31,859 nucleotides of DNA. Origin: Bacillota bacterium. Lineage in GTDB: Bacteria; Bacillota_G; Limnochordia; DTU010. A program made the translations under genes and the position numbers. Numbering within the stretch: the stretch's first letter is position 1; every line of letters starts with the position of its first letter. The notes under the pieces were generated by a model. The model saw nothing but the letters and a program-made list of their open reading frames with translations. It was not told the DNA's origin and searched no databases. This document shows, in pieces, positions 7,880 to 15,763 of the stretch. The stretch is from assembly GCA_012799255.1 (NCBI GenBank), contig JAAZLQ010000242.1, forward strand, positions 1-31,859, read 5' to 3'.

Positions 7880-8827
7880 GTGGCGAGTTCATCGATGGAT
7901 GGAGGGGTTCCCCTGATTATATCAAGTGTAGTCTCCCTAGAAGACGTTCAAAGGAGACTGGACCAAGTGCTGAGTTCCACTGATCAGTCACAAAAAGTTC
8001 TGAACTACGTGGCGATGACAACGGGCAAAATGTTGCGTCCCACACTCGTGTTGCTCAGCTTTGATCTCTGCCGTGGAAGTCGTTATGCAGAAGCTATAAA
8101 CGTTGCCACAGGAGTAGAATTGGTTCATCTAGCCTCTCTTATACATGATGATATTGTGGACAATGGGGAACTGAGGCGGGGGCAACTTACAGTACATCGC
8201 AGATTCGGAACTCAAGTGGCGGTTTTGGCAGGTGATCACCTCTTCGCCGGTGCATTCAAACTCTTTTCGTTGTCAGACAGCAAAGTAACTCAGCTTATGA
8301 CAACTATCATCCAGGACATGTGTAGTGGAGAGATCAATCAACTCTTGGCTCCGATTACAGTCGAACAACAGTATTGGAACTATATTTACTTAAAAACTGC
8401 ACGCTTAATCGGAGGATGTTGCCGTTTAGGGGCGATTCTTTCAGATCAGGAACATTTGTTAGGTGACACACTCCAAAAACTTGGTGAAAGCATTGGATTC
8501 GCCTTTCAAGTGACCGATGATGTTCTGGATTATCGCGGCTCAGATTCTAGTATGGGAAAAAGACGGGGGCGAGATTTCCAGGAACAGATCTGGACCTTGC
8601 CCATTATTAGGGCGTACAATCGCGGACTGATTCCGTACGATTGGGCTAGTATGGACTTTGAGACGGTTTATGGAATTCTTGAAGCAGGGGGAATCTTCGA
8701 AGAAGTTTGGAGTGTGGCTGCTAGCTACGTGCAAAATGCCATTCGGATATTGGACGATTTCCCGGCTACCATATCTAAGGAGGAGATGTTCCGCCTGGTC
8801 ACCAAACTTACTCGCCGTGATACTTGA
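7880..8827 (+). CDS. Polyprenyl diphosphate synthase (HepT-like, long-chain)
   Basis: Up to 315 residues of a trans-isoprenyl diphosphate synthase. The first Asp-rich motif DDIVD at 90-94 is followed by RRG, the second is DDVLD at 213-217; both bind Mg2+ and the diphosphates. The region before the first motif (GVELVHLASLIH) lacks bulky aromatics at the usual chain-stopping spots, as in long-chain enzymes. It resembles component II of heptaprenyl diphosphate synthase; no component I (HepS) gene is in the window. Next to a YtpB gene, it probably supplies C35 diphosphate, or the menaquinone side chain. The start is uncertain: GTG 7880 and ATG 7895 lack ribosome sites, while GGAGGGG at 7901-7907 points to CTG 7913. 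Confidence 0.85.
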   Translation: MASSSMDGGVPLIISSVVSLEDVQRRLDQVLSSTDQSQKVLNYVAMTTGKMLRPTLVLLSFDLCRGSRYAEAINVATGVELVHLASLIHDDIVDNGELRRGQLTVHRRFGTQVAVLAGDHLFAGAFKLFSLSDSKVTQLMTTIIQDMCSGEINQLLAPITVEQQYWNYIYLKTARLIGGCCRLGAILSDQEHLLGDTLQKLGESIGFAFQVTDDVLDYRGSDSSMGKRRGRDFQEQIWTLPIIRAYNRGLIPYDWASMDFETVYGILEAGGIFEEVWSVAASYVQNAIRILDDFPATISKEEMFRLVTKLTRRDT

Positions 8828-9856
8828 CTAAATCATACCGATGCGACGTAGTAGTCTACAGAGATTGAGCAGGATTGGCATCCCTGCTACTTCTACCATT
8901 TGCTCAATTACTAGCTCTTGCTTTTGGAGGTGCACTTTAGGATCAGAGCCGTATAGAGCAATAAGTCCAGCTACCACTGTGGTATGAAACTGCGGTGCAG
9001 GTAACTGTTGACTTAAGCGTTTGCTTCTTTGGGAGAATTTAAGTAAAGAAGTGTTCCTTTCGTCGGTTGAGGGATAGAAGGTAATGAAGTTCAAATCTCC
9101 GGCCCGATCATCTTCATCTAGGTCGATAAAATAGTCGAGGAGAATATGCAGTCCCTGAATCCAAGGAAAGTAGGCATCAAGTATCTCGCTATGGTAACTT
9201 GTTGAACTATGGAATCCCAAGGCCATGAGCAGGAAGATTCCTAAGGTAGATCCGCAGGCTGCAGCCCATTCATTCCACCCCACGTCGTCCCGATTTGAGT
9301 TACTTTCCACCCAGTTCCTAAGGAGTTTTTCTCCGCCAGGTGATACATGCTTTAACACCTGCAGTTCACAGTATAACTCAGCCAGGCGAAGGGCAAATGG
9401 TTGGCTCTGTCCATAATGGGGTATGTCGCTTAAGAACTTTTGGCAGGTTGAAACCAAGCGTGGTAAGTAAACATCTTCTGAGTAGGGGTAGAGCTCATAG
9501 TAATCGATCAAAGAAGCACCTGGACTCAGCGCGTGAATAATGCTCTTGTGTAGAAGACGAAAAGAGCTGGGGTCACTGATGCTCATACGATCACAAAGGT
9601 TATCTAGATAATCGCTTATCGTTTGAAAAGCGACAACTAATGGAAGCATAGTCCTTGGGTTAACGCCTGGATAATGGGCATAAACGGACCCGCCTATACA
9701 GTGAAACGACTTGTGTTTAATGCTAAGTAAGGCTTGACTTCGCAATGGTTCAGGTACCTGATGAGCTAGAGTTGCCCATTGGCGCAACTCTTTTTTTACG
9801 GCGGGAATAGAGGCAATAAACTTACTCAACAACGAGCTGCGAGATAGAGCTTTCAT
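8828..9856 (-). CDS. ytpB: YtpB-like tetraprenyl-beta-curcumene synthase (DUF2600)
   Basis: A 342-residue all-helical protein of the DUF2600 family. In Bacillus YtpB removes diphosphate from all-E heptaprenyl diphosphate and cyclises it to tetraprenyl-beta-curcumene, a C35 precursor of sesquarterpenes and of baciterpenols in spores. Visible features: FQTISDYLDNLCDR at 78-90, acting as the acidic motif, the conserved EWAAACGSTLGIF block near 196-208, and DYFIDLDEDDRAGDLNF at 241-257. The start ATG 9856 has AGGGG upstream. The stop codon directly abuts that of the convergent polyprenyl synthase. The later-step cyclase (SqhC type) is not in the window. Confidence 0.88.
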   Translation of the reverse strand: MKALSRSSLLSKFIASIPAVKKELRQWATLAHQVPEPLRSQALLSIKHKSFHCIGGSVYAHYPGVNPRTMLPLVVAFQTISDYLDNLCDRMSISDPSSFRLLHKSIIHALSPGASLIDYYELYPYSEDVYLPRLVSTCQKFLSDIPHYGQSQPFALRLAELYCELQVLKHVSPGGEKLLRNWVESNSNRDDVGWNEWAAACGSTLGIFLLMALGFHSSTSYHSEILDAYFPWIQGLHILLDYFIDLDEDDRAGDLNFITFYPSTDERNTSLLKFSQRSKRLSQQLPAPQFHTTVVAGLIALYGSDPKVHLQKQELVIEQMVEVAGMPILLNLCRLLRRIGMI

Positions 9857-9938
9857 AGAACATCCCCTGTGCTCTATTGTTTCCTTTAGCTACACAGTTT
9901 ACGCAATAGGGGAGCCGTAATCTTATTTGAACAATAAT

Positions 9939-9964
9939 AAAACTCCAGGTGTGTTTACCTGGAG
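9939..9964 (-). terminator. Intrinsic terminator after tRNA-Trp
   Basis: Stem CTCCAGGT (9943-9950) with ACCTGGAG (9957-9964), 6-base loop. On the - strand it is followed by TTTTATTATT, so it ends the tRNA-Trp transcript and separates it from ytpB. Confidence 0.8.
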
Positions 9965-9985
9965 CCAAGTTTCATAGTAAAATAG

Positions 9986-10061
9986 TGGCAGGGGAGACAG
10001 GAATCGAACCCGCAGCACCCGGTTTTGGAGACCGGTGCTCTACCAATTGAGCTACTCCCCT
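9986..10061 (-). tRNA. tRNA-Trp (anticodon CCA)
   Basis: A 76-base cloverleaf with 3' CCA encoded (9986-9988). The acceptor AGGGGAG pairs with CTCCCCT, the discriminator is G, the D arm is GTAGCTC...GAGC, the anticodon stem is CCGGT/ACCGG around the loop CTCCAAA (anticodon CCA) and the T arm contains GGTTCGATTCC. It is the natural ligand of the UGG-specific T-box at 17612-17842 and the substrate of the TrpRS in this window. Confidence 0.95.
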
Positions 10062-10176
10062 GCGAACAATTAATATCTTAGCACAGGAACCCAGTCAGGT
10101 CAATAGTTTTCGGAAGGAATTCCCCTGTTCCTGTCAAAGTACTAGCAGGGAAGAAAAATAAAGGAGAGTGGGACAT

Positions 10177-10764
10177 TTGTCAAAAGAAATTTTAGGAAAG
10201 GTGCCCGTAGGCATCTCTAACCGACATATTCACCTATCCCAAGAGGATTTAGAGGCGCTGTTTGGCCCAGGTTACGAGCTCACAATTAGAAATGATCTGT
10301 CACAAACCGGGCAATACGCAGCGGAAGAGACCTTAACCATTGAAGGTCCGAAGTCAGCGATACATAAAGTGAGAATTCTTGGTCCCACCAGGAAAGAAAC
10401 TCAGATAGAAGTGTCCCGGACGGATGCCTTCGCTTTAGGTCTAAAACCGCCAGTGAGGGATTCAGGTAGTCTAGAAGAGTCTCCTGGTATTACATTGATT
10501 GGACCTAAAGGGCAAGTTGAGTTAAAACAGGGTGTCATTATTGCCCAAAGACATATTCATATGAACGAAGCAGACGCTGAGAAATTCGGTGTTAAAGATA
10601 AGGAGCTTGTTTCGGTCAAGACTGGTGGCGATAGGGGAGTAACCTTTGAAAACGTCTTAGTTAGGGTTAGGAATGACTTCGTACTCGAAATGCACATTGA
10701 TACGGATGAGGCCAATGCGGCTATGTTGGCAAATGGCCAGTTAGTAGAAGTGTTTCGCAATTAA
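10177..10764 (+). CDS. pduL: PduL-type phosphate propanoyltransferase / phosphotransacetylase
   Basis: About 195 residues with the duplicated beta-barrel fold of PduL. Both halves show the zinc-binding His motif: VGISNRHIHLS near the start and IIAQRHIHMNEADAEKFGV in the second half. The enzyme moves an acyl group between CoA and phosphate (propionyl or acetyl). No microcompartment shell genes are near and the N-terminus is short, lacking the encapsulation helix, so a housekeeping acetyl-CoA/acetyl-phosphate role is more likely than propanediol use. TTG 10177 is preferred because AAGGAG ends ten bases upstream; GTG 10168 would be one base from that site. It is followed 18 bases later by transketolase and probably co-transcribed. 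Confidence 0.9.
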   Translation: MSKEILGKVPVGISNRHIHLSQEDLEALFGPGYELTIRNDLSQTGQYAAEETLTIEGPKSAIHKVRILGPTRKETQIEVSRTDAFALGLKPPVRDSGSLEESPGITLIGPKGQVELKQGVIIAQRHIHMNEADAEKFGVKDKELVSVKTGGDRGVTFENVLVRVRNDFVLEMHIDTDEANAAMLANGQLVEVFRN

Positions 10765-10782
10765 TTAAGCGAGGTGGCATTT

Positions 10783-12756
10783 ATGGATCTACAAAGAATA
10801 GCTAATGTAGTACGTGGTTTAGCGGCTGATGGTGTTCAAAAAGCAGGTTCTGGTCATCCTGGTGCACCTTTAGGTCTGGCTGATATTGGTTCTGTGCTGT
10901 ACTTTGACTACCTAAAGCACAACCCAGCGAATCCAAAATGGCCCAATCGGGATCGCTTTGTTTTGTCTGGTGGGCATGGTTCAATACTTCTTTATTCTCT
11001 CTTACACCTTTCAGGTTATCAGGTTTCTTTAGACGATCTAAAGAACTTTAGACAGCTAGGCTCGAACACACCAGGTCATCCAGAGTACGGAGATACTGAC
11101 GGTGTGGAGACCACTACTGGCCCTCTCGGTCAAGGTATCGCTAATGCAGTCGGAATGGCCATTGGCGAGAGGATGGCCGCCGCCCGTTTTAATAAACCTG
11201 GTCTAGAGGTTGTAGACCATTATACCTATGTTTTGGCTGGAGACGGCGACTTTATGGAAGGTGTGAGTGCTGAGGCATCTTCACTTGCAGGTCACCTTCA
11301 ATTAGGCAAATTGATCGTGATTTATGACTCTAACCAAATCACCATTGAAGGATCTACGGAAATTACATTTACCGAATCTGTTAAAGACCGTTACATAGCT
11401 TACGGTTGGCAAGTTCTCGAGGTTGATGGTCACAATATTCCAGAAGTGCAAAGGGCCATTGCTGAGGCACAGAAAAACAGTACACAACCATCCCTGATCA
11501 TTGCGCACACACAAATCGCGAAGGGTGCACCTACTAAAGTAGGTCTCGCTGAAACCCATGGATCTCCCTTAGGTGCAGAAGAGATTGCGGGAATGAAGAA
11601 GGCACTTGGCTTACCGGCTGATCAAGAGTTCTATGTTCCCGATGACTTGAAGGACCTTCCCCAATTAATGACTCAACGTGGTCAAGGATTGGAAGCAGAG
11701 TGGACTGAACTCTTCCAGAAATGGGCCCAAGAGAATTCCCAATTAGCAGAGCAATGGAACACTTGGTTGAGCGGAACACTACCTGATCTAAGTGAAATCT
11801 TATCTATGTTTGCACCTGACACGAATATTGCCACGAGGGCTTCCAGCGGGCAAGTATTGAATGCGATTGCCCGCAAGGTTCAGAACTTGGTAGGGGGTTC
11901 AGCGGATCTAGCACCCTCTAATAACAGTTTCTTGCATGGGGAAGGAACGATTACGCCCCAGGACTTTACTGGCCGAAACTTTAATTTTGGCGTTCGGGAA
12001 CACGGAATGGCTGCCATTTTAAATGGCTTGGCTCTTTATGGGCATTTCAGAGTATTTGGTGCAACATTCTTGGTCTTCTCCGATTATATGAGACCAAGCA
12101 TTCGTTTGTCTGCTTTGATGAAGCTGCCTGTCGTGTACATTCTAACCCACGACTCTGTATATGTTGGGGAAGATGGACCTACTCATCAGCCAATTGAAAC
12201 AACTGAATCATTGAGACTCATCCCTAACCTCCGTGTGTATCGCCCTGCAGATGCTGAAGAAACTGCTTGGAGTTGGGTTGAGGCTATGAAACGCAAAGAT
12301 GGACCAAGTGCTCTGGTTTTGACCAGGCAAAATCTCCCTATGCTGCAAAAACCAAAAGGCTGGGACTTTACCAAGGGAGGATACATTGTCAGACCTGAAC
12401 AGGAAGATCTGGCCATTGTCTTGGTTGCAGCTGGTAGCGAAGTAAGTTTGGCCATGAAAGTTGCCGAACAAGTTGAAGAACCAGGACGCGGAGTAAGGGT
12501 TGTCTCGGTTCCGAATCGTGAGATCTTCCTGAAACAGGATCAGGCTTACAGGAATAAAGTAGTACCTCAAGATGTGCCCACCTTAGTCATTGAACTGGGG
12601 ATCGCAACTGGTTGGTATGCAATCAATCCTGGTGCCAGGATTGAGGTGTTTGGTCTTGACCGGTTTGGTACCAGTGGTCCAGGGCAGAAAGTCGTTGAAC
12701 ATCTTGGCTTTACTGCAGAGGCGATCAAGGATCGTATAGAAGCCATGCTTAAATAA
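10783..12756 (+). CDS. tkt: Transketolase
   Basis: A 657-residue thiamine diphosphate enzyme that moves two-carbon ketol units between sugar phosphates in the pentose phosphate pathway. Visible marks: SGHPGAPLG near residue 23, the ThDP/Mg motif GDGDFMEG starting at 153 and ending with the Asn of DSNQI, the catalytic Glu in REHGMAAILNG at about 406, HDSVYVGEDGPTHQPIE, and the C-terminal regulatory-type domain. ATG 10783 is chosen since GAGGTG lies eight bases before it; an in-frame GTG nine bases earlier overlaps that site. Length is normal. It is followed by a strong terminator, so pduL-tkt looks like a two-gene unit. Confidence 0.96.
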   Translation: MDLQRIANVVRGLAADGVQKAGSGHPGAPLGLADIGSVLYFDYLKHNPANPKWPNRDRFVLSGGHGSILLYSLLHLSGYQVSLDDLKNFRQLGSNTPGHPEYGDTDGVETTTGPLGQGIANAVGMAIGERMAAARFNKPGLEVVDHYTYVLAGDGDFMEGVSAEASSLAGHLQLGKLIVIYDSNQITIEGSTEITFTESVKDRYIAYGWQVLEVDGHNIPEVQRAIAEAQKNSTQPSLIIAHTQIAKGAPTKVGLAETHGSPLGAEEIAGMKKALGLPADQEFYVPDDLKDLPQLMTQRGQGLEAEWTELFQKWAQENSQLAEQWNTWLSGTLPDLSEILSMFAPDTNIATRASSGQVLNAIARKVQNLVGGSADLAPSNNSFLHGEGTITPQDFTGRNFNFGVREHGMAAILNGLALYGHFRVFGATFLVFSDYMRPSIRLSALMKLPVVYILTHDSVYVGEDGPTHQPIETTESLRLIPNLRVYRPADAEETAWSWVEAMKRKDGPSALVLTRQNLPMLQKPKGWDFTKGGYIVRPEQEDLAIVLVAAGSEVSLAMKVAEQVEEPGRGVRVVSVPNREIFLKQDQAYRNKVVPQDVPTLVIELGIATGWYAINPGARIEVFGLDRFGTSGPGQKVVEHLGFTAEAIKDRIEAMLK

Positions 12757-12766
12757 CTGTTGATTT

Positions 12767-12802
12767 GAAAAAGAGGCTACTCGTTGGAGTAACCTCTTTT
12801 TC
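12767..12802. terminator. Bidirectional terminator between tkt and coat gene
   Basis: GAAAAAGAGG (12767-12776) pairs with CCTCTTTTTC (12793-12802), continued inside by TACTC/GAGTA after one C-A mismatch, with a GTTG loop. A/T-rich flanks suit both tkt (+) and the coat gene ending at 12805 (-). Confidence 0.85.
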
Positions 12803-12804
12803 CT

Positions 12805-13221
12805 TTAATAATCACGGGGGTTATAGTACATGCTTCCCATCTGACTTCCTTGACCTTGATTGGGGAGTTGACTCTCATAACCTTGGAATTTCTGATGTTC
12901 CTTAGCGATTTGGTTGGGTTGCTCTGGATGGAGCGAATACCAACCTTTTTCAAACATTAAGTTGAACACGTCCCTTGCTGCATGGTGAGTCTCATTGAGA
13001 ATGTGAAGTATGTCGTTAAAGAGAGTCTGATGACTAGTTTCTCTAACAAAGACATTAAATCCGTCTGTAAGCCATTTTTCTGTGGCAAGCATGTCGTTAA
13101 GACGATCTCGGTCGTTGAACTCGGTTCCTTTTTTCACTTGGGTGGGTGGGTTCTTTATAGTTGGGTTTGTACCTCCATAACCTTGTTGGTAACTTCCATA
13201 AGAAGTGCCTTGATTATTCAT
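12805..13221 (-). CDS. CotF-family spore coat protein
   Basis: A 138-residue protein. The first 30 residues are low-complexity (Gly, Tyr, Gln, Asn), followed by a four-helix ferritin-like CotF segment: DRLNDMLATEKWLTDGFNVFVRETSHQTL and ILNETHHAARDVFNLMFEKGWY. The C-terminus is again Gln/Gly-rich and ends MYYNPRDY, as coat proteins often do. It should sit in the spore coat and be made late in the mother cell. ATG 13221 has AAGGAGG upstream. It is the second gene of a two-gene set with the 88-residue relative 27 bases upstream. No sigma-E/K promoter could be picked out with confidence. Confidence 0.85.
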   Translation of the reverse strand: MNNQGTSYGSYQQGYGGTNPTIKNPPTQVKKGTEFNDRDRLNDMLATEKWLTDGFNVFVRETSHQTLFNDILHILNETHHAARDVFNLMFEKGWYSLHPEQPNQIAKEHQKFQGYESQLPNQGQGSQMGSMYYNPRDY

Positions 13222-13248
13222 GCTAAACCTCCTTTATGAATGATTAAA

Positions 13249-13515
13249 CTACTGGAATCCATAGTGTTCATGATCGTGTTGACTAGTGTTGAGATGATTG
13301 AGCAGAATGTCATAGTGAGTCTGGTGGAGTTGGCTGATTTGCTCCAGTTGATGTTTGACCTGTTGATCCGTACACTGACTTGCGAAGTTATATGCCTTTT
13401 TTGCTGCTAGAAGTTCCCAAGACAACGCATCCGTAAGGTAAGCACAATCCTTGGTGGACAGTACCTTTGGAGGCTGATTCATACGGTATTGCTGGGAGTA
13501 TTGATTTCTATACAT
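13249..13515 (-). CDS. Small CotF-like spore coat protein
   Basis: An 88-residue protein with a Tyr/Gln/Asn-rich start (MYRNQYSQQYRMNQPPK) and then a helical pair: CAYLTDALSWELLAAKKAYNF and QVKHQLEQISQLHQTHYDILLNHL. This half-ferritin pattern is shared with CotF and with the neighbour downstream, so the two probably arose by duplication and may assemble together. The tail HDHEHYGF is His-rich. AAGGAGG precedes ATG 13515. The coat role is inferred from family and pairing. Confidence 0.78.
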   Translation of the reverse strand: MYRNQYSQQYRMNQPPKVLSTKDCAYLTDALSWELLAAKKAYNFASQCTDQQVKHQLEQISQLHQTHYDILLNHLNTSQHDHEHYGFQ

Positions 13516-13614
13516 TATGAACCTCCTTTATTGTGTTTCAATAGTAGATTGCCCGTCTTTTAGCAAATAAACTCAAATATTTACCAAAAGGGGGGAGGAA
13601 AATCCTAGAAAGCA

Positions 13615-13623
13615 TGGTATAAT
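13615..13623 (+). promoter_or_regulatory. Extended -10 promoter for DUF438 gene
   Basis: TGGTATAAT at 13615-13623 is a perfect TATAAT with an extended TGn motif. No good -35 is seen 17 bases upstream. It lies 70 bases before the start of the DUF438 gene and no other + strand gene begins here. Confidence 0.55.
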
Positions 13624-13693
13624 AACTAAGTCAGCAACTTATAAATAGACGACTATAAGATTGGTCATGCTAATTTTGAGGGGGTAAGGTATT

Positions 13694-14926
13694 TTGAGTG
13701 AACTAATCGATAATCGAAAACATCGTCAAGAAACCTTGAAGGGGATCATTCGGGATCTCCATGCTGGTGCTACCGTGGATGATCTCAAGGAACGGTTTGC
13801 AGATCTCCTTGATCAAGTGGGCGCTTCAGAAATTGCAGAAATTGAGCAAAGTCTGATCAATGAAGGTCTACCAGTCGAAGAAGTGCAGAGACTCTGTGAC
13901 GTGCATGTTGCCGTATTTAAGGACTCGTTGGATAAGCAAATGGCTGCACAATTGCAAGATGAACAGGGCGTCAAAACGGATCCGCTCCAAGACTTGATCG
14001 ACTTTAACACGGAGACGACAAGCCGCGTAGAGATCATCCGGGGCCTAATTGACAAAATTAGCGAAGCAGAGGTTGGATCGGACATTAAGTCACATCTTAC
14101 TGCTTGGGAAGTTCAACACGAAAGACTCTTAGAGGTTGATCAACACTACTCCAAAAAAGAGAATATTCTTTTCCCATACTTAGAGCGTTATGGTATTAGT
14201 GGACCCTCTTCTGTAATGTGGGCAACCCATGATGAGATAAGGGCCGCACTTAATAACGTTACTGCCATAATCGGCACAAGAATTCAAGAAGGTTTAGCTT
14301 CTCCTCAATTAGCCGCAGAAATCGGAAATGTGGTCTTACCAGCACTAAACTCAGTGTCTGAAATGATCTATAAGGAAGAAAACATTCTCTTTCCACTCTG
14401 TAGAGATACATTTACCCAAGATGAATGGAAAGAAATCTCGGCGCAATTCAAGGATCCTTTGGCAAGTGTCTACAAGGCCAAAGATGGGGAAGAGGTTAAG
14501 AGGAGTTCTAGCTCTGGTGCAATCGATTTGGACGTTGGACTATTAACGCCTGAGCAGATCAACCTGGTATTTAAACACTTACCTATTGACGTTACCTATG
14601 TAGATGAAAAGGACGAAGTTGCCTACTTTTCCCTTGGAGCTGAACGTATTTTCGAGCGCACCCGGGCGGTTATTGGGCGCAAGGTACAGTTCTGCCATCC
14701 TCCCGCAAGTATGGGCGTAGTTGAACGGATTCTGGATGACTTTAAAAATGGTCGCAGAGACAGTGCAGATTTTTGGATTAACATGAAAGATATGGTAGTT
14801 TATATTCGTTACTTTGCAGTCCGCGATAGTGCAGGTAACTATAGAGGCACATTGGAAGTAACGCAGAACATTGCAGAAATCCAAAAACTCACTGGTGAAA
14901 AGCGTATCTACGATTACCAAGACTAA
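13694..14926 (+). CDS. DUF438 / hemerythrin-like / PAS domain protein
   Basis: A 410-residue soluble protein in three parts. Residues about 8-78 are a DUF438 domain (LKGIIRDLHAGATVDDLKERF). Residues about 95-245 are a hemerythrin-like four-helix bundle with two HHE-type repeats (HERLLEVDQHYSKKENILFPYLE, and later MIYKEENILFPLC) whose His and Glu could bind a di-iron centre. Residues about 285-400 are a PAS domain (INLVFKHLPIDVTYVDEKDEVAYFSLGAERIFER). Relatives are thought to sense oxygen, NO or redox state, but no output domain is present. The start is TTG 13694 after GAGGGGG. It is monocistronic between a clear -10 and a terminator. Confidence 0.88.
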   Translation: MSELIDNRKHRQETLKGIIRDLHAGATVDDLKERFADLLDQVGASEIAEIEQSLINEGLPVEEVQRLCDVHVAVFKDSLDKQMAAQLQDEQGVKTDPLQDLIDFNTETTSRVEIIRGLIDKISEAEVGSDIKSHLTAWEVQHERLLEVDQHYSKKENILFPYLERYGISGPSSVMWATHDEIRAALNNVTAIIGTRIQEGLASPQLAAEIGNVVLPALNSVSEMIYKEENILFPLCRDTFTQDEWKEISAQFKDPLASVYKAKDGEEVKRSSSSGAIDLDVGLLTPEQINLVFKHLPIDVTYVDEKDEVAYFSLGAERIFERTRAVIGRKVQFCHPPASMGVVERILDDFKNGRRDSADFWINMKDMVVYIRYFAVRDSAGNYRGTLEVTQNIAEIQKLTGEKRIYDYQD

Positions 14927-14932
14927 TCATCT

Positions 14933-14974
14933 AACCCTCCAGGCTGATACAGGCTAAACTTGGAGGGTTTTTCA
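14933..14974 (+). terminator. Intrinsic terminator after DUF438 gene
   Basis: AACCCTCCA (14933-14941) pairs perfectly with TGGAGGGTT (14961-14969), followed by a T-rich run to 14979. Confidence 0.85.
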
Positions 14975-15035
14975 TTTTTAGGGAGAAAGGATCAAGGAGC
15001 GTGTTGAGGAAGGGCTGATCGAAATTCTAGAACAA

Positions 15036-15698
15036 TTGGTTTTCTTAGATGTGGAAACAACAGGTTTAGATGGCGAGAGGGATCGCATTATCGAGATTTT
15101 TTTGCTTGCCCTAAAAAAAACAGGGGAAGTTCGCCATTTTGAAACACTAATTAATCCTGAACGTCCTCTTCCGCCCAAGATAACGGAGATTACGGGCTTA
15201 ACTGATAGTGATCTTGTGGGAGCGCCTAGCGAAGCAATGGTGGCTGCGGAAATACGCGAGTTCATTGGTGTTGGCACTCCTGTGGGGCATAACCTTCCCT
15301 TTGATCTTCGTTTTGTTAATGCCATGTTTAGAAGGAATGGTCTGTTAGAACTAGGCGGATCTGGTATAGATACCCTAACGATAAGTAGAGAACTCTTTCC
15401 CAAACTTGCAGTTTATCCAGGGGGCGGAGGGAGCCACCGTCTGAGTAATCTCATGTATCATTTTGGCCTGGAAAACTCTTATGCTAATTCGCATAGAGCC
15501 AAAGATGACGTGATGCTACTAGTTGAAGTTTTTCGGAATCTACAAGACTACGCGACAGGGAAAGGCAAGCGATACCCCGATGCCCTGATCTACGGGTGTC
15601 CCACTTGTGGCTCGGCCATGTATCTGGAAAATGAGAATGGGCAAAATATACTGGTCTGCAAAAAGAAGCCTGCGTGTTCCGTCAAATTAGTTGTCTAG
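15036..15698 (+). CDS. DEDDh 3'-5' exonuclease (DnaQ/PolC epsilon-like) with C-terminal zinc ribbon
   Basis: A 220-residue (or slightly longer) exonuclease. Exo I is FLDVETTGL with Asp5 and Glu7, Exo II is VGHNLPFDLRFV, and Exo III is HRAKDDVML, giving the full DEDDh set, so it should degrade DNA or RNA from 3' ends. The last 40 residues hold CPTCG and then two further Cys (LVCKKKPACSVK), a zinc-ribbon-like end that is not part of the classic epsilon subunit. TTG 15036 is the first standard start but has no ribosome site. The frame is open back to 14982, with GGGAG five bases before an ATC at 14991, so the true N-terminus may be KERVEEGLIEILEQ. Confidence 0.82.
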   Translation: MVFLDVETTGLDGERDRIIEIFLLALKKTGEVRHFETLINPERPLPPKITEITGLTDSDLVGAPSEAMVAAEIREFIGVGTPVGHNLPFDLRFVNAMFRRNGLLELGGSGIDTLTISRELFPKLAVYPGGGGSHRLSNLMYHFGLENSYANSHRAKDDVMLLVEVFRNLQDYATGKGKRYPDALIYGCPTCGSAMYLENENGQNILVCKKKPACSVKLVV

Positions 15699-15700
15699 GG

Positions 15701-15729
15701 TTGACATATACCCCGTGGGGGTATATACT
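15701..15729 (+). promoter_or_regulatory. Thioredoxin promoter (consensus sigma-A)
   Basis: TTGACA (15701-15706), exactly 17 bases, TATACT (15724-15729). This is close to consensus, so the basal promoter would be strong and a good target for repression. The likely start is near 15736, about 28 bases before the trxA codon. Confidence 0.85.
15706..15726. promoter_or_regulatory. CsoR/CstR-type operator in the trxA promoter spacer
   Basis: ATATACCCC (15706-15714) and GGGGTATAT (15718-15726) form a perfect 9-bp inverted repeat around GTG. The ACCCC...GGGGT core with A/T flanks is the hallmark of sites for the CsoR family (Cu(I) sensor CsoR, persulfide sensor CstR). It fills the whole spacer between -35 and -10, so a bound tetramer would block RNA polymerase. 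The regulator gene is not in the window. Confidence 0.7.
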
Positions 15730-15763
15730 GTATTTGAGAATAAAAATAAAGGAGGCTATTAAT

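Noticed and set aside
9870..9905. Possible sporulation sigma (F/G-like) promoter upstream of ytpB
   Set aside because: GCGTA and GGAAACAAT are at roughly fitting distance but several consensus positions are wrong; not reliable.
13516..13620. Sigma-E or sigma-K promoter for the coat gene pair
   Set aside because: Scanned for ATA/CATA and AC/CATA boxes at proper spacing; none convincing.
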